This document shows, one piece after another, positions 1 through 5,927 of a stretch of DNA of 23,410 nucleotides. Under the pieces are notes generated by a model. That model saw nothing but the letters and a program-made list of their open reading frames with translations, ran no database searches and was not told where the DNA came from. Numbering within the stretch: position 1 is the first letter of the stretch; every line of letters starts with the position of its first letter. The translations under genes and the position numbers were made by a program. This DNA is from Christensenella sp. UBA4636 (GTDB taxonomy: Bacteria; Bacillota; Clostridia; Christensenellales; Borkfalkiaceae): positions 1 through 23,410 of the forward strand of contig DHMS01000041.1 in assembly GCA_002405915.1 (NCBI GenBank), in the 5' to 3' direction.

Positions 1-114
1 AATAGCTAACGGTAAAAATAATACCGCTAAAATCACATAGACTTTACAAACGTAATTAAATATTTCTTTCAAGTAACCCCCGAACTTCCCCGCATTCCTA
101 CTATATCTAACCAT
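1..114 (-). CDS. N-terminus of an unidentified membrane protein (cut by window edge)
   Basis: An open frame of 38 codons runs leftward from an ATG at 114 to base 1 without a stop. Residues 1-23 are mixed and basic; from about residue 24 the chain becomes strongly hydrophobic (VYVILAVLFLPLAI), which looks like the start of a transmembrane helix. An AAAAGG ribosome binding site lies 8 nt before the ATG, and a good promoter on the same strand lies at 167-196, so I read it as the real start of a gene that continues outside the window. No family can be named from 38 residues. Confidence 0.6.
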   Translation of the reverse strand, partial: MVRYSRNAGKFGGYLKEIFNYVCKVYVILAVLFLPLAI

Positions 115-166
115 AATTAAAACCTTTTGTTTTTTATATATTGACTATGTATCCGACTTTACAAAC

Positions 167-196
167 ATTTTACCACGATAAAGGCTGTTTAGTCAA
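167..196 (-). promoter_or_regulatory. Sigma-A promoter for the left-edge membrane protein gene
   Basis: On the minus strand, TTGACT (191-196) is separated by 18 nt from TAAAAT (167-172), which also has TG two bases upstream (extended -10, TGGTAAAAT). It points at the ATG at 114. The 13-mer CGTGGTAAAATGT is shared with the promoter at 12211-12239. Confidence 0.65.
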
Positions 197-318
197 GCTT
201 ATTGCTTTTTTGTTTGCAAGATAAAAATCGTTCCTTGAAAAAAGGAATACGCGCAAAAAAGTTGTAATATATAATTAGAAAAATTTTTTACTCTATTTTT
301 AGTGTGAGGGAGCTTTTT

Positions 319-1194
319 ATGCCTTTATTTTTTATTTCGGAAGAATTGCCTGAAAACGAATATGATATGATGATTGTGCCTAATACAAAATATATGTTGG
401 ATAAGGCTAAATCGCGTATCGGTAAAACAGTATTTGCAATGCAAGCTAAGGGAATAAAAAATTATTTTCTTCAATTGATGTGTGAAGAATGTTTAAAAAT
501 AGCGATTGAAAAAAAGTTTAAAAATATAATGATACCTCTTGCCGATTTTAACATAGATAACTTTACTGAAAACGAAGTCTTTAAAATCGTTGAAAAAACG
601 ATAGTTGATTTTTTAAAAACTTACGACATGAACGTTTTTCTATTGATATGGAAGAGAAGTATGTTTGAAGTCGATGAGAACTTGTTTAAACAAATCTCAA
701 GCCTTGTAAAAGAGGTAGAGGCGGATATCAAAATGGCGTTTGCCATGTCTTTGGCTAAGCCTACTGATATTTGCCATTATTACAAAAGCTTGTATGAAAG
801 TGACTTTTGTAGTGAGAATATCGAAGCCGTTGAAGAAATGGTGAATAATATCGAGGATAATTTTGTTATTAGTTTGTTAAAACTTATTCAATTAAAAGAT
901 ATGACGGACGTGGAATGTTACAAAAAAGCTAACGTAAGCAAACAGACATGGTATAAAATCCTAAATAAAAAAGATTATAGACCGAGCAAAAACACTGTAA
1001 TCGCTTTTGCCGTATCTCTCGGCTTAGATTATAGCGAAACACAACATTTGCTCTCTACTGCGGGTTTTACCTTATCGAATAGCAGTAGATTCGATATAAT
1101 AATTCAGTATTTTATAAATAACAAAATTTACGATATATTAAAAATTAACGAAATGCTCTTTCAATTTGGCGAACCTTGTTTGGGCTTGCAATAA
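319..1194 (+). CDS. Degenerate macro-domain-like protein with C-terminal HTH module
   Basis: 291 aa. I chose the ATG at 319 over the upstream GTG (304) because GAGGGAG lies 5-10 nt before it. Residues 1-140 resemble a shortened macro (Appr-1''-P) fold: an opening MPLFFI strand, a D-x-M-I-V-P-N strand-turn like the family's D-A-I-V-N, a helix L-x-x-x-C-L-x-I-A with I-x-x-P-L, and a hydrophobic VFLLIW strand. The glycine-rich ADP-ribose loops are missing, so catalysis is doubtful. Residues 190-285 form an HTH (CYKKANVSKQTWYKIL) followed by a helical tail (LLSTAGFTLSNSSRFDIII) of the kind found behind macro domains in Clostridia. Its likely role is ligand sensing or regulation; this is inference from family resemblance. 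A VWA gene follows. Confidence 0.65.
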   Translation: MPLFFISEELPENEYDMMIVPNTKYMLDKAKSRIGKTVFAMQAKGIKNYFLQLMCEECLKIAIEKKFKNIMIPLADFNIDNFTENEVFKIVEKTIVDFLKTYDMNVFLLIWKRSMFEVDENLFKQISSLVKEVEADIKMAFAMSLAKPTDICHYYKSLYESDFCSENIEAVEEMVNNIEDNFVISLLKLIQLKDMTDVECYKKANVSKQTWYKILNKKDYRPSKNTVIAFAVSLGLDYSETQHLLSTAGFTLSNSSRFDIIIQYFINNKIYDILKINEMLFQFGEPCLGLQ

Positions 1195-1231
1195 AGGTAA
1201 ACCGTTGATTGACCAAAACCTTGCCGAAACA

Positions 1232-1240
1232 TGTTATAAT
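1232..1240 (+). promoter_or_regulatory. Extended -10 promoter element before the VWA gene
   Basis: TGTTATAAT is a perfect extended -10 box, 44 nt upstream of the VWA start. The nearest -35-like hexamer, TTGACC (1209-1214), is 20 nt from the hexamer TATAAT, too far for an optimal pair, so recognition would rest mainly on the extended -10. It suggests that the VWA-TM-unknown genes are transcribed separately from the macro-like gene. Confidence 0.5.
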
Positions 1241-1283
1241 ATAAGTAGTTTAAAAAACTATTATAAATCTTTGGAGGTATTTT

Positions 1284-1922
1284 ATGGAAAACAAAATTAC
1301 GGAATTAGTTTTTATCTTGGATAAAAGCGGTTCAATGAGCGGGAAGGAAGCGGATACTATCGGAGGGTTTAACTCCATGATGGAAAAACAAAAACAGCTC
1401 GAAGGTAAGGTAATCGTTTCTACGGTTTTATTCTCGAATTATTCAAAAGTTTTACACAATAGAAAAAATCTTGACGAAATAAACGCGTTGACTGAGGAAG
1501 ATTATCAAGTAGGCGGTTGTACGGCTTTGTTGGATGCAATAGGGAATGCAATCAATCATATTGACATGGTTCAAAAAAACCTTAAGGAAAAAGATGTTCC
1601 GGATCAAACGATTTTCGTTATCACTACGGACGGACTGGAAAATGCAAGCAGAGAATACACTGCTACTTTGGTTAAAAAGATGATACAAGAACACGAAAAA
1701 GAGAACGGTTGGGAATTTTTATTTCTCGCAGCTAATATAGATGCCGTTGAAACCGGCGAACATATCGGTATACGTGCCGAAAGAGCCGCTAATTATTCTT
1801 TAGGAAAATCGAGACACATGTATGCTTCATTAGCGGAAGCTATTTACTATAGTAGGATAAACGGCGAATTTGCAAGTGATTGGTCCAAGGACATAGAAGA
1901 GGGTATTGTCGACGAGGAGTAA
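1284..1922 (+). CDS. VWA-domain protein with intact MIDAS
   Basis: 212 aa, essentially one von Willebrand factor A domain. The metal-ion-dependent adhesion site is complete: D-K-S-G-S at residues 13-17, a Thr in GGCTAL (T80), and D-G at 116-117 (ITTDGLEN). No signal peptide or membrane segment, so it is probably cytosolic, as for TerY/YfbK-type VWA proteins that bind partner proteins through Mg2+. GGAGG lies 8 nt before the ATG. The acidic C-terminus (DIEEGIVDEE) ends 2 nt before the next gene's ATG, indicating translational coupling. The partner is unknown; the adjacent macro-like and membrane proteins are the natural candidates (inference). Confidence 0.85.
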   Translation: MENKITELVFILDKSGSMSGKEADTIGGFNSMMEKQKQLEGKVIVSTVLFSNYSKVLHNRKNLDEINALTEEDYQVGGCTALLDAIGNAINHIDMVQKNLKEKDVPDQTIFVITTDGLENASREYTATLVKKMIQEHEKENGWEFLFLAANIDAVETGEHIGIRAERAANYSLGKSRHMYASLAEAIYYSRINGEFASDWSKDIEEGIVDEE

Positions 1923-1924
1923 AA

Positions 1925-2320
1925 ATGATCTATATACTTGTAATTTCGTCGATATTCATCGCTTTGTGTTTTGCCGAAAGGGCGCTTGTGTTGTGGCAAA
2001 TAAATAATGTAACGGAAAAACGAGACGTTTCGACTGCGCGAACAATCGCAATGTCTATACTGTTTATCTTAACTACAATTTTTACGGTATTTTGCGCCAT
2101 GGCGTTGATTGCTAAAATCCCCGGAGGAGCGTTGATATTATTTGCGCTATTGTTATATGTGCAATATGTAATTGTAAAATGGCAAATTGACAATATTAAA
2201 CAAAAGCGCGATACGGCGCGCGGTCATATAGTCGCTGTGATGGCGTTGTTGGGATTAGTTGCTTTTGTCGGACTTATTTTATGTGGGTACGGAATAATGC
2301 AGCTTGTCGGAAAAATATGA
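1925..2320 (+). CDS. Four-TM membrane protein made of an internal duplication
   Basis: 131 aa. The ATG at 1925 follows GAGGAG (1914-1919) inside the end of the VWA gene; an upstream in-frame start would overlap that gene further and has no better site. Four hydrophobic stretches lie at about residues 2-17, 39-62, 68-84 and 102-127. The loop after TM1 (WQINNVTEKRD, residues 24-34) recurs after TM3 (WQIDNIKQKRD, residues 86-96), a 62-residue period, so the protein is two copies of a TM-loop-TM unit. No family is recognised. The tight spacing to the VWA gene suggests that the conserved loops may contact the VWA protein, which is untested. Confidence 0.75.
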   Translation: MIYILVISSIFIALCFAERALVLWQINNVTEKRDVSTARTIAMSILFILTTIFTVFCAMALIAKIPGGALILFALLLYVQYVIVKWQIDNIKQKRDTARGHIVAVMALLGLVAFVGLILCGYGIMQLVGKI

Positions 2321-2351
2321 CAAACATATAAAAATACGGAGGTGCTATTGC

Positions 2352-3119
2352 ATGGAAAATTTAAATTTTATCGGCAAAAGAGTTTTAAAAAAGAGTGATG
2401 TTTTTAATGTTATCTCAACAAGATTTGATGAAAAAAGCCTAATAATCGTGTTAGATGACGGAAAGCTCGGATATGATTTGCGTAGGGCAATCCCGAGCGG
2501 GCTTATTCGCTTTGAGGACGATGTGGTTCAAAAGATTGTAGAGCAAAAAGTAAAAGAAATCAATAAAAAAATAGCCGAAAAACCATCAGTTCCACCCGAG
2601 AACCCTATCGATAGTTTGTTGAAAAAAGCCGTTCAATTGTTTAAGTGCGAGGGTTCGAAAAGCAACCCGTATACTAATCATAGCAGTGATTTTTCATGTT
2701 TGCAAGCAGGAAATATCTACGGTACAAAAGCGTATGATATTTATATGCAATGTTGCAAAAATCTTGGTTTTTTTACATATCAAAAAGGGAAGTTTCAATT
2801 ACAACAGATTCTCTATGCCGTCCCTGCAACTCCGGAAGGATATGCGGTTTGGATGCTTCCGCATAACAATTTAACCGGTACCGCTAAAAGCTGGGCGAAT
2901 ATAATAAACGATGATAAGATTTATGAAGTTTGGCGCATGAACGATGACGGCGAGTCGTCTAATAGGTTGGCTTTTATTAAGCAGGCTAACGGCGAATATG
3001 TGTTTATGGGAATATACACGCTTGAAAAGAAAGACGTAATCAATCGGACGATAGACGGTATTCCTATTAAAGTAGTGAAAACCTATAAAAGGTTTTCAGA
3101 TAAATATCCGCGTGACTGA
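2352..3119 (+). CDS. Unknown protein: SH3/Tudor-like N-terminus plus uncharacterised C-terminal domain
   Basis: 255 aa, starting at the ATG at 2352 (CGGAGGTG at 2337-2344). Residues 1-60 (GKRV, a VISTRFDEKSLIIVLDDGK strand pair, then LIRFEDD) resemble the small SH3/Tudor-like beta barrels found in Clostridial multidomain proteins. A charged helix, KIVEQKVKEINKKIAE, follows. Residues 80-255 form a second domain with conserved-looking blocks (YAVWMLPHNNLTGT, W-A-N-I-I, LAFIKQANGEYVFMGIY, KTYKRFSDKYP). I have a loose memory of such blocks in PUA/SRA-like or HNH-associated proteins but cannot assign a family. It is the last gene of the VWA operon, 31 nt after the TM gene. Function unknown. Confidence 0.7.
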   Translation: MENLNFIGKRVLKKSDVFNVISTRFDEKSLIIVLDDGKLGYDLRRAIPSGLIRFEDDVVQKIVEQKVKEINKKIAEKPSVPPENPIDSLLKKAVQLFKCEGSKSNPYTNHSSDFSCLQAGNIYGTKAYDIYMQCCKNLGFFTYQKGKFQLQQILYAVPATPEGYAVWMLPHNNLTGTAKSWANIINDDKIYEVWRMNDDGESSNRLAFIKQANGEYVFMGIYTLEKKDVINRTIDGIPIKVVKTYKRFSDKYPRD

Positions 3120-3185
3120 TAACTTTTATTATTTTATATTTGTTGTGTTTTGTTAATCTTGTAATTTATGACTAAGTAGCAACAG

Positions 3186-3215
3186 CCCCGAGAGGCGGTT
3201 TACGTACTCTCGGGG
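3186..3215. other. 9-bp GC-rich hairpin in intergenic space
   Basis: CCCCGAGAG (3186-3194) pairs perfectly with CTCTCGGGG (3207-3215) across a 12-nt loop. There is no T-run on either side, so it is not a standard intrinsic terminator. It sits between the convergent ends of the unknown gene (3119) and the small minus-strand gene (3289). Confidence 0.6.
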
Positions 3216-3288
3216 TGTGGGCTTAGCGACGCTTTGCGCTTTTTGCTGCAAACTTTTCGCCAAAAATGATTTGCGGCTAAAACTTTTT

Positions 3289-3498
3289 TTACTCTGCTAA
3301 GACTTCTTCTTCGCCGTCCTCTTCGTCGCTCTTTAAGCTTTCGACGGCTTTTTTTGCTTTTTTAGCAAGCTTTTTTGTCGCTTTGGCGACTTCCGCCTTG
3401 CCGTCCTCGACGGCGGTTTTCACTTTCGGAAAGCTTGCGCATACGAGCATACCGCCAAGTAAGCCTATAATAAGTCCGAAACAAAGTTCTTTGTCCAT
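3289..3498 (-). CDS. Small YtxH-like single-pass membrane protein
   Basis: 69 aa. Residues 5-24 (LCFGLIIGLLGGMLVCASFP) are a glycine-rich transmembrane helix; residues 25-53 are a Lys/Ala-rich amphipathic helix with repeated AKK units; the tail is strongly acidic (DEEDGEEEVLAE). This layout (short glycine-rich TM, then Lys/Ala helix) is that of YtxH-type small proteins, whose function is poorly defined. AAAGGAG lies 9 nt before the start. It stands alone and divergent from ruvX. Confidence 0.75.
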   Translation of the reverse strand: MDKELCFGLIIGLLGGMLVCASFPKVKTAVEDGKAEVAKATKKLAKKAKKAVESLKSDEEDGEEEVLAE

Positions 3499-3635
3499 TG
3501 TGTTTTTACTCCTTTGCGTTTTTTACGCGCCGCTTATTTTTACGTCCGCGGCTAAGAGTATTGTGCGTAATAAAATAAATTTAATACTTTTTTGCCTATA
3601 TTTTACACCCGAAGCAAAAATGTTTGCGTATATGG

Positions 3636-3664
3636 TTGTAAAATTTTTGTTTTTTTGGTACAAT
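3636..3664 (+). promoter_or_regulatory. Sigma-A promoter of the ruvX operon
   Basis: TTGTAA (3636-3641), a 17-nt spacer, then TACAAT (3659-3664). A start site about 7 nt downstream falls at ~3671, the first base of AGGAGG, so the mRNA leader would be only about 10 nt. Confidence 0.7.
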
Positions 3665-3680
3665 ATATAAAGGAGGGCGT

Positions 3681-4106
3681 ATGAAGCTCATTGCTTACGA
3701 TATCGGGAACAAAAGAGTAGGGGTTGCCGTGAGCGACCCGTTTATGTCGATGGCGTTGCCGCGCGAAACTTACTGGCGCAAGAATTTTGAAAAGGACATT
3801 GCCTTTTTAGCCGAACTTGCGAAAAAGGAAGGCGCGGACAGAATCGTTTGCGGCTTACCCGTCAATTTTGATGGTTCCGTTGCCGAACAGACGAGAATAA
3901 CGCAAAGTTTTATCGACAAACTAAAAGAAGCGACCGATATCGAAGTAGTAACCGCCGACGAAAGGTTTTCGACTAAGGAAGCAACGCGCGTGCTTATCGC
4001 AGGCAACGTTTCGCGAGAAAAACGCAAAAATTACGTCGACTCGATTGCCGCTTCGTATATCCTCGAAGATTATATCGGAAAATTAAAAAACACAGGAGAC
4101 CTATAA
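3681..4106 (+). CDS. ruvX: RuvX/YqgF, putative Holliday junction resolvase / pre-16S rRNA nuclease
   Basis: 141 aa, the normal length of the family. The RNase H-like fold is clear: YDIGNKRVGVAVSD at 6-19 with catalytic Asp7, the CGLPVNFDG block, ADERFST with the second acidic cluster, and DSIAASYILEDYI near the C-terminus carrying the last conserved Asp. Family members process the 5' end of 16S rRNA and have been proposed to resolve Holliday junctions. AGGAGG is 4 nt before the ATG. The next gene (DUF1292) starts 2 nt after the stop, the arrangement known from Firmicutes (yrrK-yrzB). Confidence 0.95.
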   Translation: MKLIAYDIGNKRVGVAVSDPFMSMALPRETYWRKNFEKDIAFLAELAKKEGADRIVCGLPVNFDGSVAEQTRITQSFIDKLKEATDIEVVTADERFSTKEATRVLIAGNVSREKRKNYVDSIAASYILEDYIGKLKNTGDL

Positions 4107-4108
4107 CA

Positions 4109-4483
4109 ATGGACGAAAAAGATTTAAAACACGGCGAAACTTGCTGTGATGACGAAGGTTGCGATTGCTGCGAAGACGAAGTTGTAGAACTCACCGGCGA
4201 CAACGGCGACGTTCATAAGTTCTACCATATCGGCACGATAGACCACAATGAAAAGACTTACGCGTTTTTCCAACCCGCTGAGGAAATGGAAGGCGTAGAC
4301 CCCGAAGAGGTTATCATTTTCGAAATAGGCGAGGAAGAAGGCACTCTTCTCCCCGTTGAGGACGAAGAATTGCTCGACGAAGTTTATGAAGCTTTCTGCG
4401 ACGCGCTCGAAGATGAGGACGAAGAGGGCGAAGAGGACGACGGTTGCGGCTGTGGCTGCGGTTGCCGGCACCACCACGAATAA
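4109..4483 (+). CDS. DUF1292 (YrzB-like) protein with Cys/His-rich ends
   Basis: 124 aa. The central part (FYHIGTIDHNEKTYAFFQPA, then EEVIIFEIGEEEG and LPVEDEELLDEVYEAF) matches the DUF1292 domain that commonly follows ruvX in Firmicutes; its function is unknown. Two parts are unlike the usual ~90-residue member: an N-terminal cysteine cluster (C12, C13, C18, C20, C21) and a C-terminal CGCGCGCRHHHE tail (C113, C115, C117, C119, H121-H123) after an acidic run. These could bind metal (inference). AGGAGA lies 8 nt before the ATG. It is co-transcribed with ruvX and the phosphoribosyltransferase. Confidence 0.85.
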   Translation: MDEKDLKHGETCCDDEGCDCCEDEVVELTGDNGDVHKFYHIGTIDHNEKTYAFFQPAEEMEGVDPEEVIIFEIGEEEGTLLPVEDEELLDEVYEAFCDALEDEDEEGEEDDGCGCGCGCRHHHE

Positions 4484-4513
4484 TCGGGTTTGCCGAAAAG
4501 GGTAGGGAAAGAA

Positions 4514-5071
4514 ATGGAATATTACAAGATGAAAATAGCGGGCTTAGAGCGCGCTCTTCCGCTTTGTCCTTTAAACGATAAGCTCGACATTGCGGGCTTC
4601 GTTATGTTCGGCGATACCGAACTCACCGAGGCTTGCGCAAAAGAACTCATTAAGCGTGCGCCCGAGCATGACGTTATGATTACCGCGGAGTCCAAAGGCA
4701 TTCCGCTAATCTGCTCAATGGCGCGCCTTATGGGCGAAAATCGCTACATACTTGCGAGAAAAGCCCCCAAGCTTTATATGCGCAACGTAGTGTCTTTCGA
4801 CGTGGACTCCATAACGACGGCGTTCCACCAGAAGCTTTATCTTGACGGCGAGGACGTGGCGTACCTTAAAGGTAAACGCGTGCTTATCGTAGACGACGTT
4901 ATCTCGACGGGCGCGTCCTTGAACGCTCTCGAAAATCTCGTTAAGACCGCGGGCGGAAACATCGTGGGCAAAATGACCGTTTTAGCCGAGGGCGACGCCG
5001 CTAAGCGCGACGATATAATCTATCTCGAACCGCTGCCGCTTTTCGACAAGCAAGGCAACCCGATAGAGTAA
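4514..5071 (+). CDS. Phosphoribosyltransferase (adenine PRT-like)
   Basis: 185 aa. The ATG at 4514 has AGGG six bases upstream; the TTG at 4490 would add eight residues but has no ribosome binding site. The PRPP-binding motif VLIVDDVISTGAS at residues 123-135 is complete, with the two acidic residues and the GAS phosphate loop, and ITAESKGIPL (56-65) matches the type I PRT loop seen in Apt-like enzymes. The likely reaction is PRPP plus a purine base giving the nucleotide and pyrophosphate. Substrate choice (adenine, xanthine or other) cannot be read from the sequence, so no symbol is given. Third gene of the ruvX operon. Confidence 0.85.
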   Translation: MEYYKMKIAGLERALPLCPLNDKLDIAGFVMFGDTELTEACAKELIKRAPEHDVMITAESKGIPLICSMARLMGENRYILARKAPKLYMRNVVSFDVDSITTAFHQKLYLDGEDVAYLKGKRVLIVDDVISTGASLNALENLVKTAGGNIVGKMTVLAEGDAAKRDDIIYLEPLPLFDKQGNPIE

Positions 5072-5084
5072 TCTTTCGCTAAAA

Positions 5085-5170
5085 AACGCAAGATTGATAT
5101 GTAAATCCGCAAACGGATTTGTGGTGCATGTAAACAAGCGATATTGCCTTACGGCAGTGATGTTTGCGTT
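5085..5170. other. Structured intergenic element, three-way-junction-like
   Basis: AACGCAA (5085-5091) pairs with TTGCGTT (5164-5170). Enclosed are hairpin AAATCCG/CGGATTT (5103-5109/5114-5120, loop CAAA) and hairpin TATTGCC/GGCAGTG (5142-5148/5153-5159, with G-T pairs, loop TTAC). It lies between the phosphoribosyltransferase stop and a terminator, so it could be the 3' UTR of that operon or a REP/MITE-like repeat unit. Confidence 0.4.
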
Positions 5171-5215
5171 ATAAAAAGCTGTGGATTTTACAGAATTACA
5201 AACTAAAAAACAAGC

Positions 5216-5260
5216 AAAAACCCGTCTATAAGTCGATTATCGGCTGTTTAGACGGGTTTT
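5216..5260. terminator. Bidirectional intrinsic terminator
   Basis: CCCGTCTA (5221-5228) pairs with TAGACGGG (5249-5256), flanked by AAAAA before and TTTT after, so it can end both the ruvX operon and the convergent YbjN-like gene. Confidence 0.85.
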
Positions 5261-5289
5261 ATTGTTGTGTTTTGATTGTTAAAAGCTTC

Positions 5290-5760
5290 TTAGCCTAACG
5301 CTTTGTCGGCGAATTCTTTGAATTGGTTAAGCGTCATCGTGCCGTTGGAAACCGCGAGGAACTTATCGTTGAAGATATCGGTCATGCTGCAAGTAAGGTT
5401 GATGAGGTATTTACAAACTTCCGTCGTCGGCGTCATTCCCATGAACGGACAAAGAATCTTAAAGCCGAGGTAACCGTCGGAAATATCCAATTCGAAAGAA
5501 CCGTTAAGCATGGTGTAGTTAGCGATAGCGACGGCAACGCAGAGTTCCATGCGCTTTTTTTCGCTTACATTGAAAGGCATAGCCGATCTGACGTACATAA
5601 GATTGCGGTCGGTGCAAACTTTATAGAAAATTTTAATCGTTAAGTCGTCGCCCGAAACGTTGCAGGTGATAATCTGCTTTTCGTCGTCTTGGCTATAGTG
5701 CCAGTTTAATTCGTCAAAAGCTTTAAGCGCGGTTTGGTAAGCTTGTTTTGTATCTGCCAT
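5290..5760 (-). CDS. YbjN-domain protein
   Basis: 156 aa, starting at the ATG at 5760 with AAAGGAG 8 nt upstream; the 13 codons upstream of it in this frame cover the ribosome binding site and are not counted. The whole chain (AYQTALKAFDELNWHYS, a central beta sheet with KIFYKV and MYVRSAMPFNV, a helix MELCVAVAIANY, then FELDISDGYLGFKI) follows the YbjN / type III secretion chaperone-like fold. Such proteins are soluble and of unclear function, probably protein-binding. Monocistronic, with its own consensus promoter. Confidence 0.8.
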   Translation of the reverse strand: MADTKQAYQTALKAFDELNWHYSQDDEKQIITCNVSGDDLTIKIFYKVCTDRNLMYVRSAMPFNVSEKKRMELCVAVAIANYTMLNGSFELDISDGYLGFKILCPFMGMTPTTEVCKYLINLTCSMTDIFNDKFLAVSNGTMTLNQFKEFADKALG

Positions 5761-5817
5761 TTTCGTACTCCTTTTTGAACGGAATGTTTTTCCGCTCACA
5801 TATAAGTTTATATTATA

Positions 5818-5846
5818 ATTATACGATAATAAATTCTTATTGTCAA
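5818..5846 (-). promoter_or_regulatory. Consensus sigma-A promoter of the YbjN-like gene
   Basis: On the minus strand, TTGACA (5841-5846), 17 nt, TATAAT (5818-5823): a perfect match to the housekeeping consensus, about 58 nt upstream of the ATG. Confidence 0.85.
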
Positions 5847-5878
5847 CTTTTTAAGAAAAACAAACCGCCGAAACGAGT

Positions 5879-5914
5879 AAAAAAAGGTCGCAGAAATTCA
5901 TTTCGCGACCTTTT
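5879..5914 (-). terminator. Terminator of the pot operon
   Basis: A 10-bp stem, AAAAGGTCGC (5882-5891) with GCGACCTTTT (5905-5914). Read on the minus strand it ends in seven T residues (5885-5879), just after the potD stop. Confidence 0.9.
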
Positions 5915-5927
5915 AGAGATTGAATCG

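Noticed and set aside
3172..3226. Extended RNA structure (CTAAG...CTTAG) around the 9-bp hairpin, as a known small RNA
   Set aside because: The outer arms do not connect to the inner stem through further pairs, and no motif of SRP, 6S or riboswitch RNAs was recognised.
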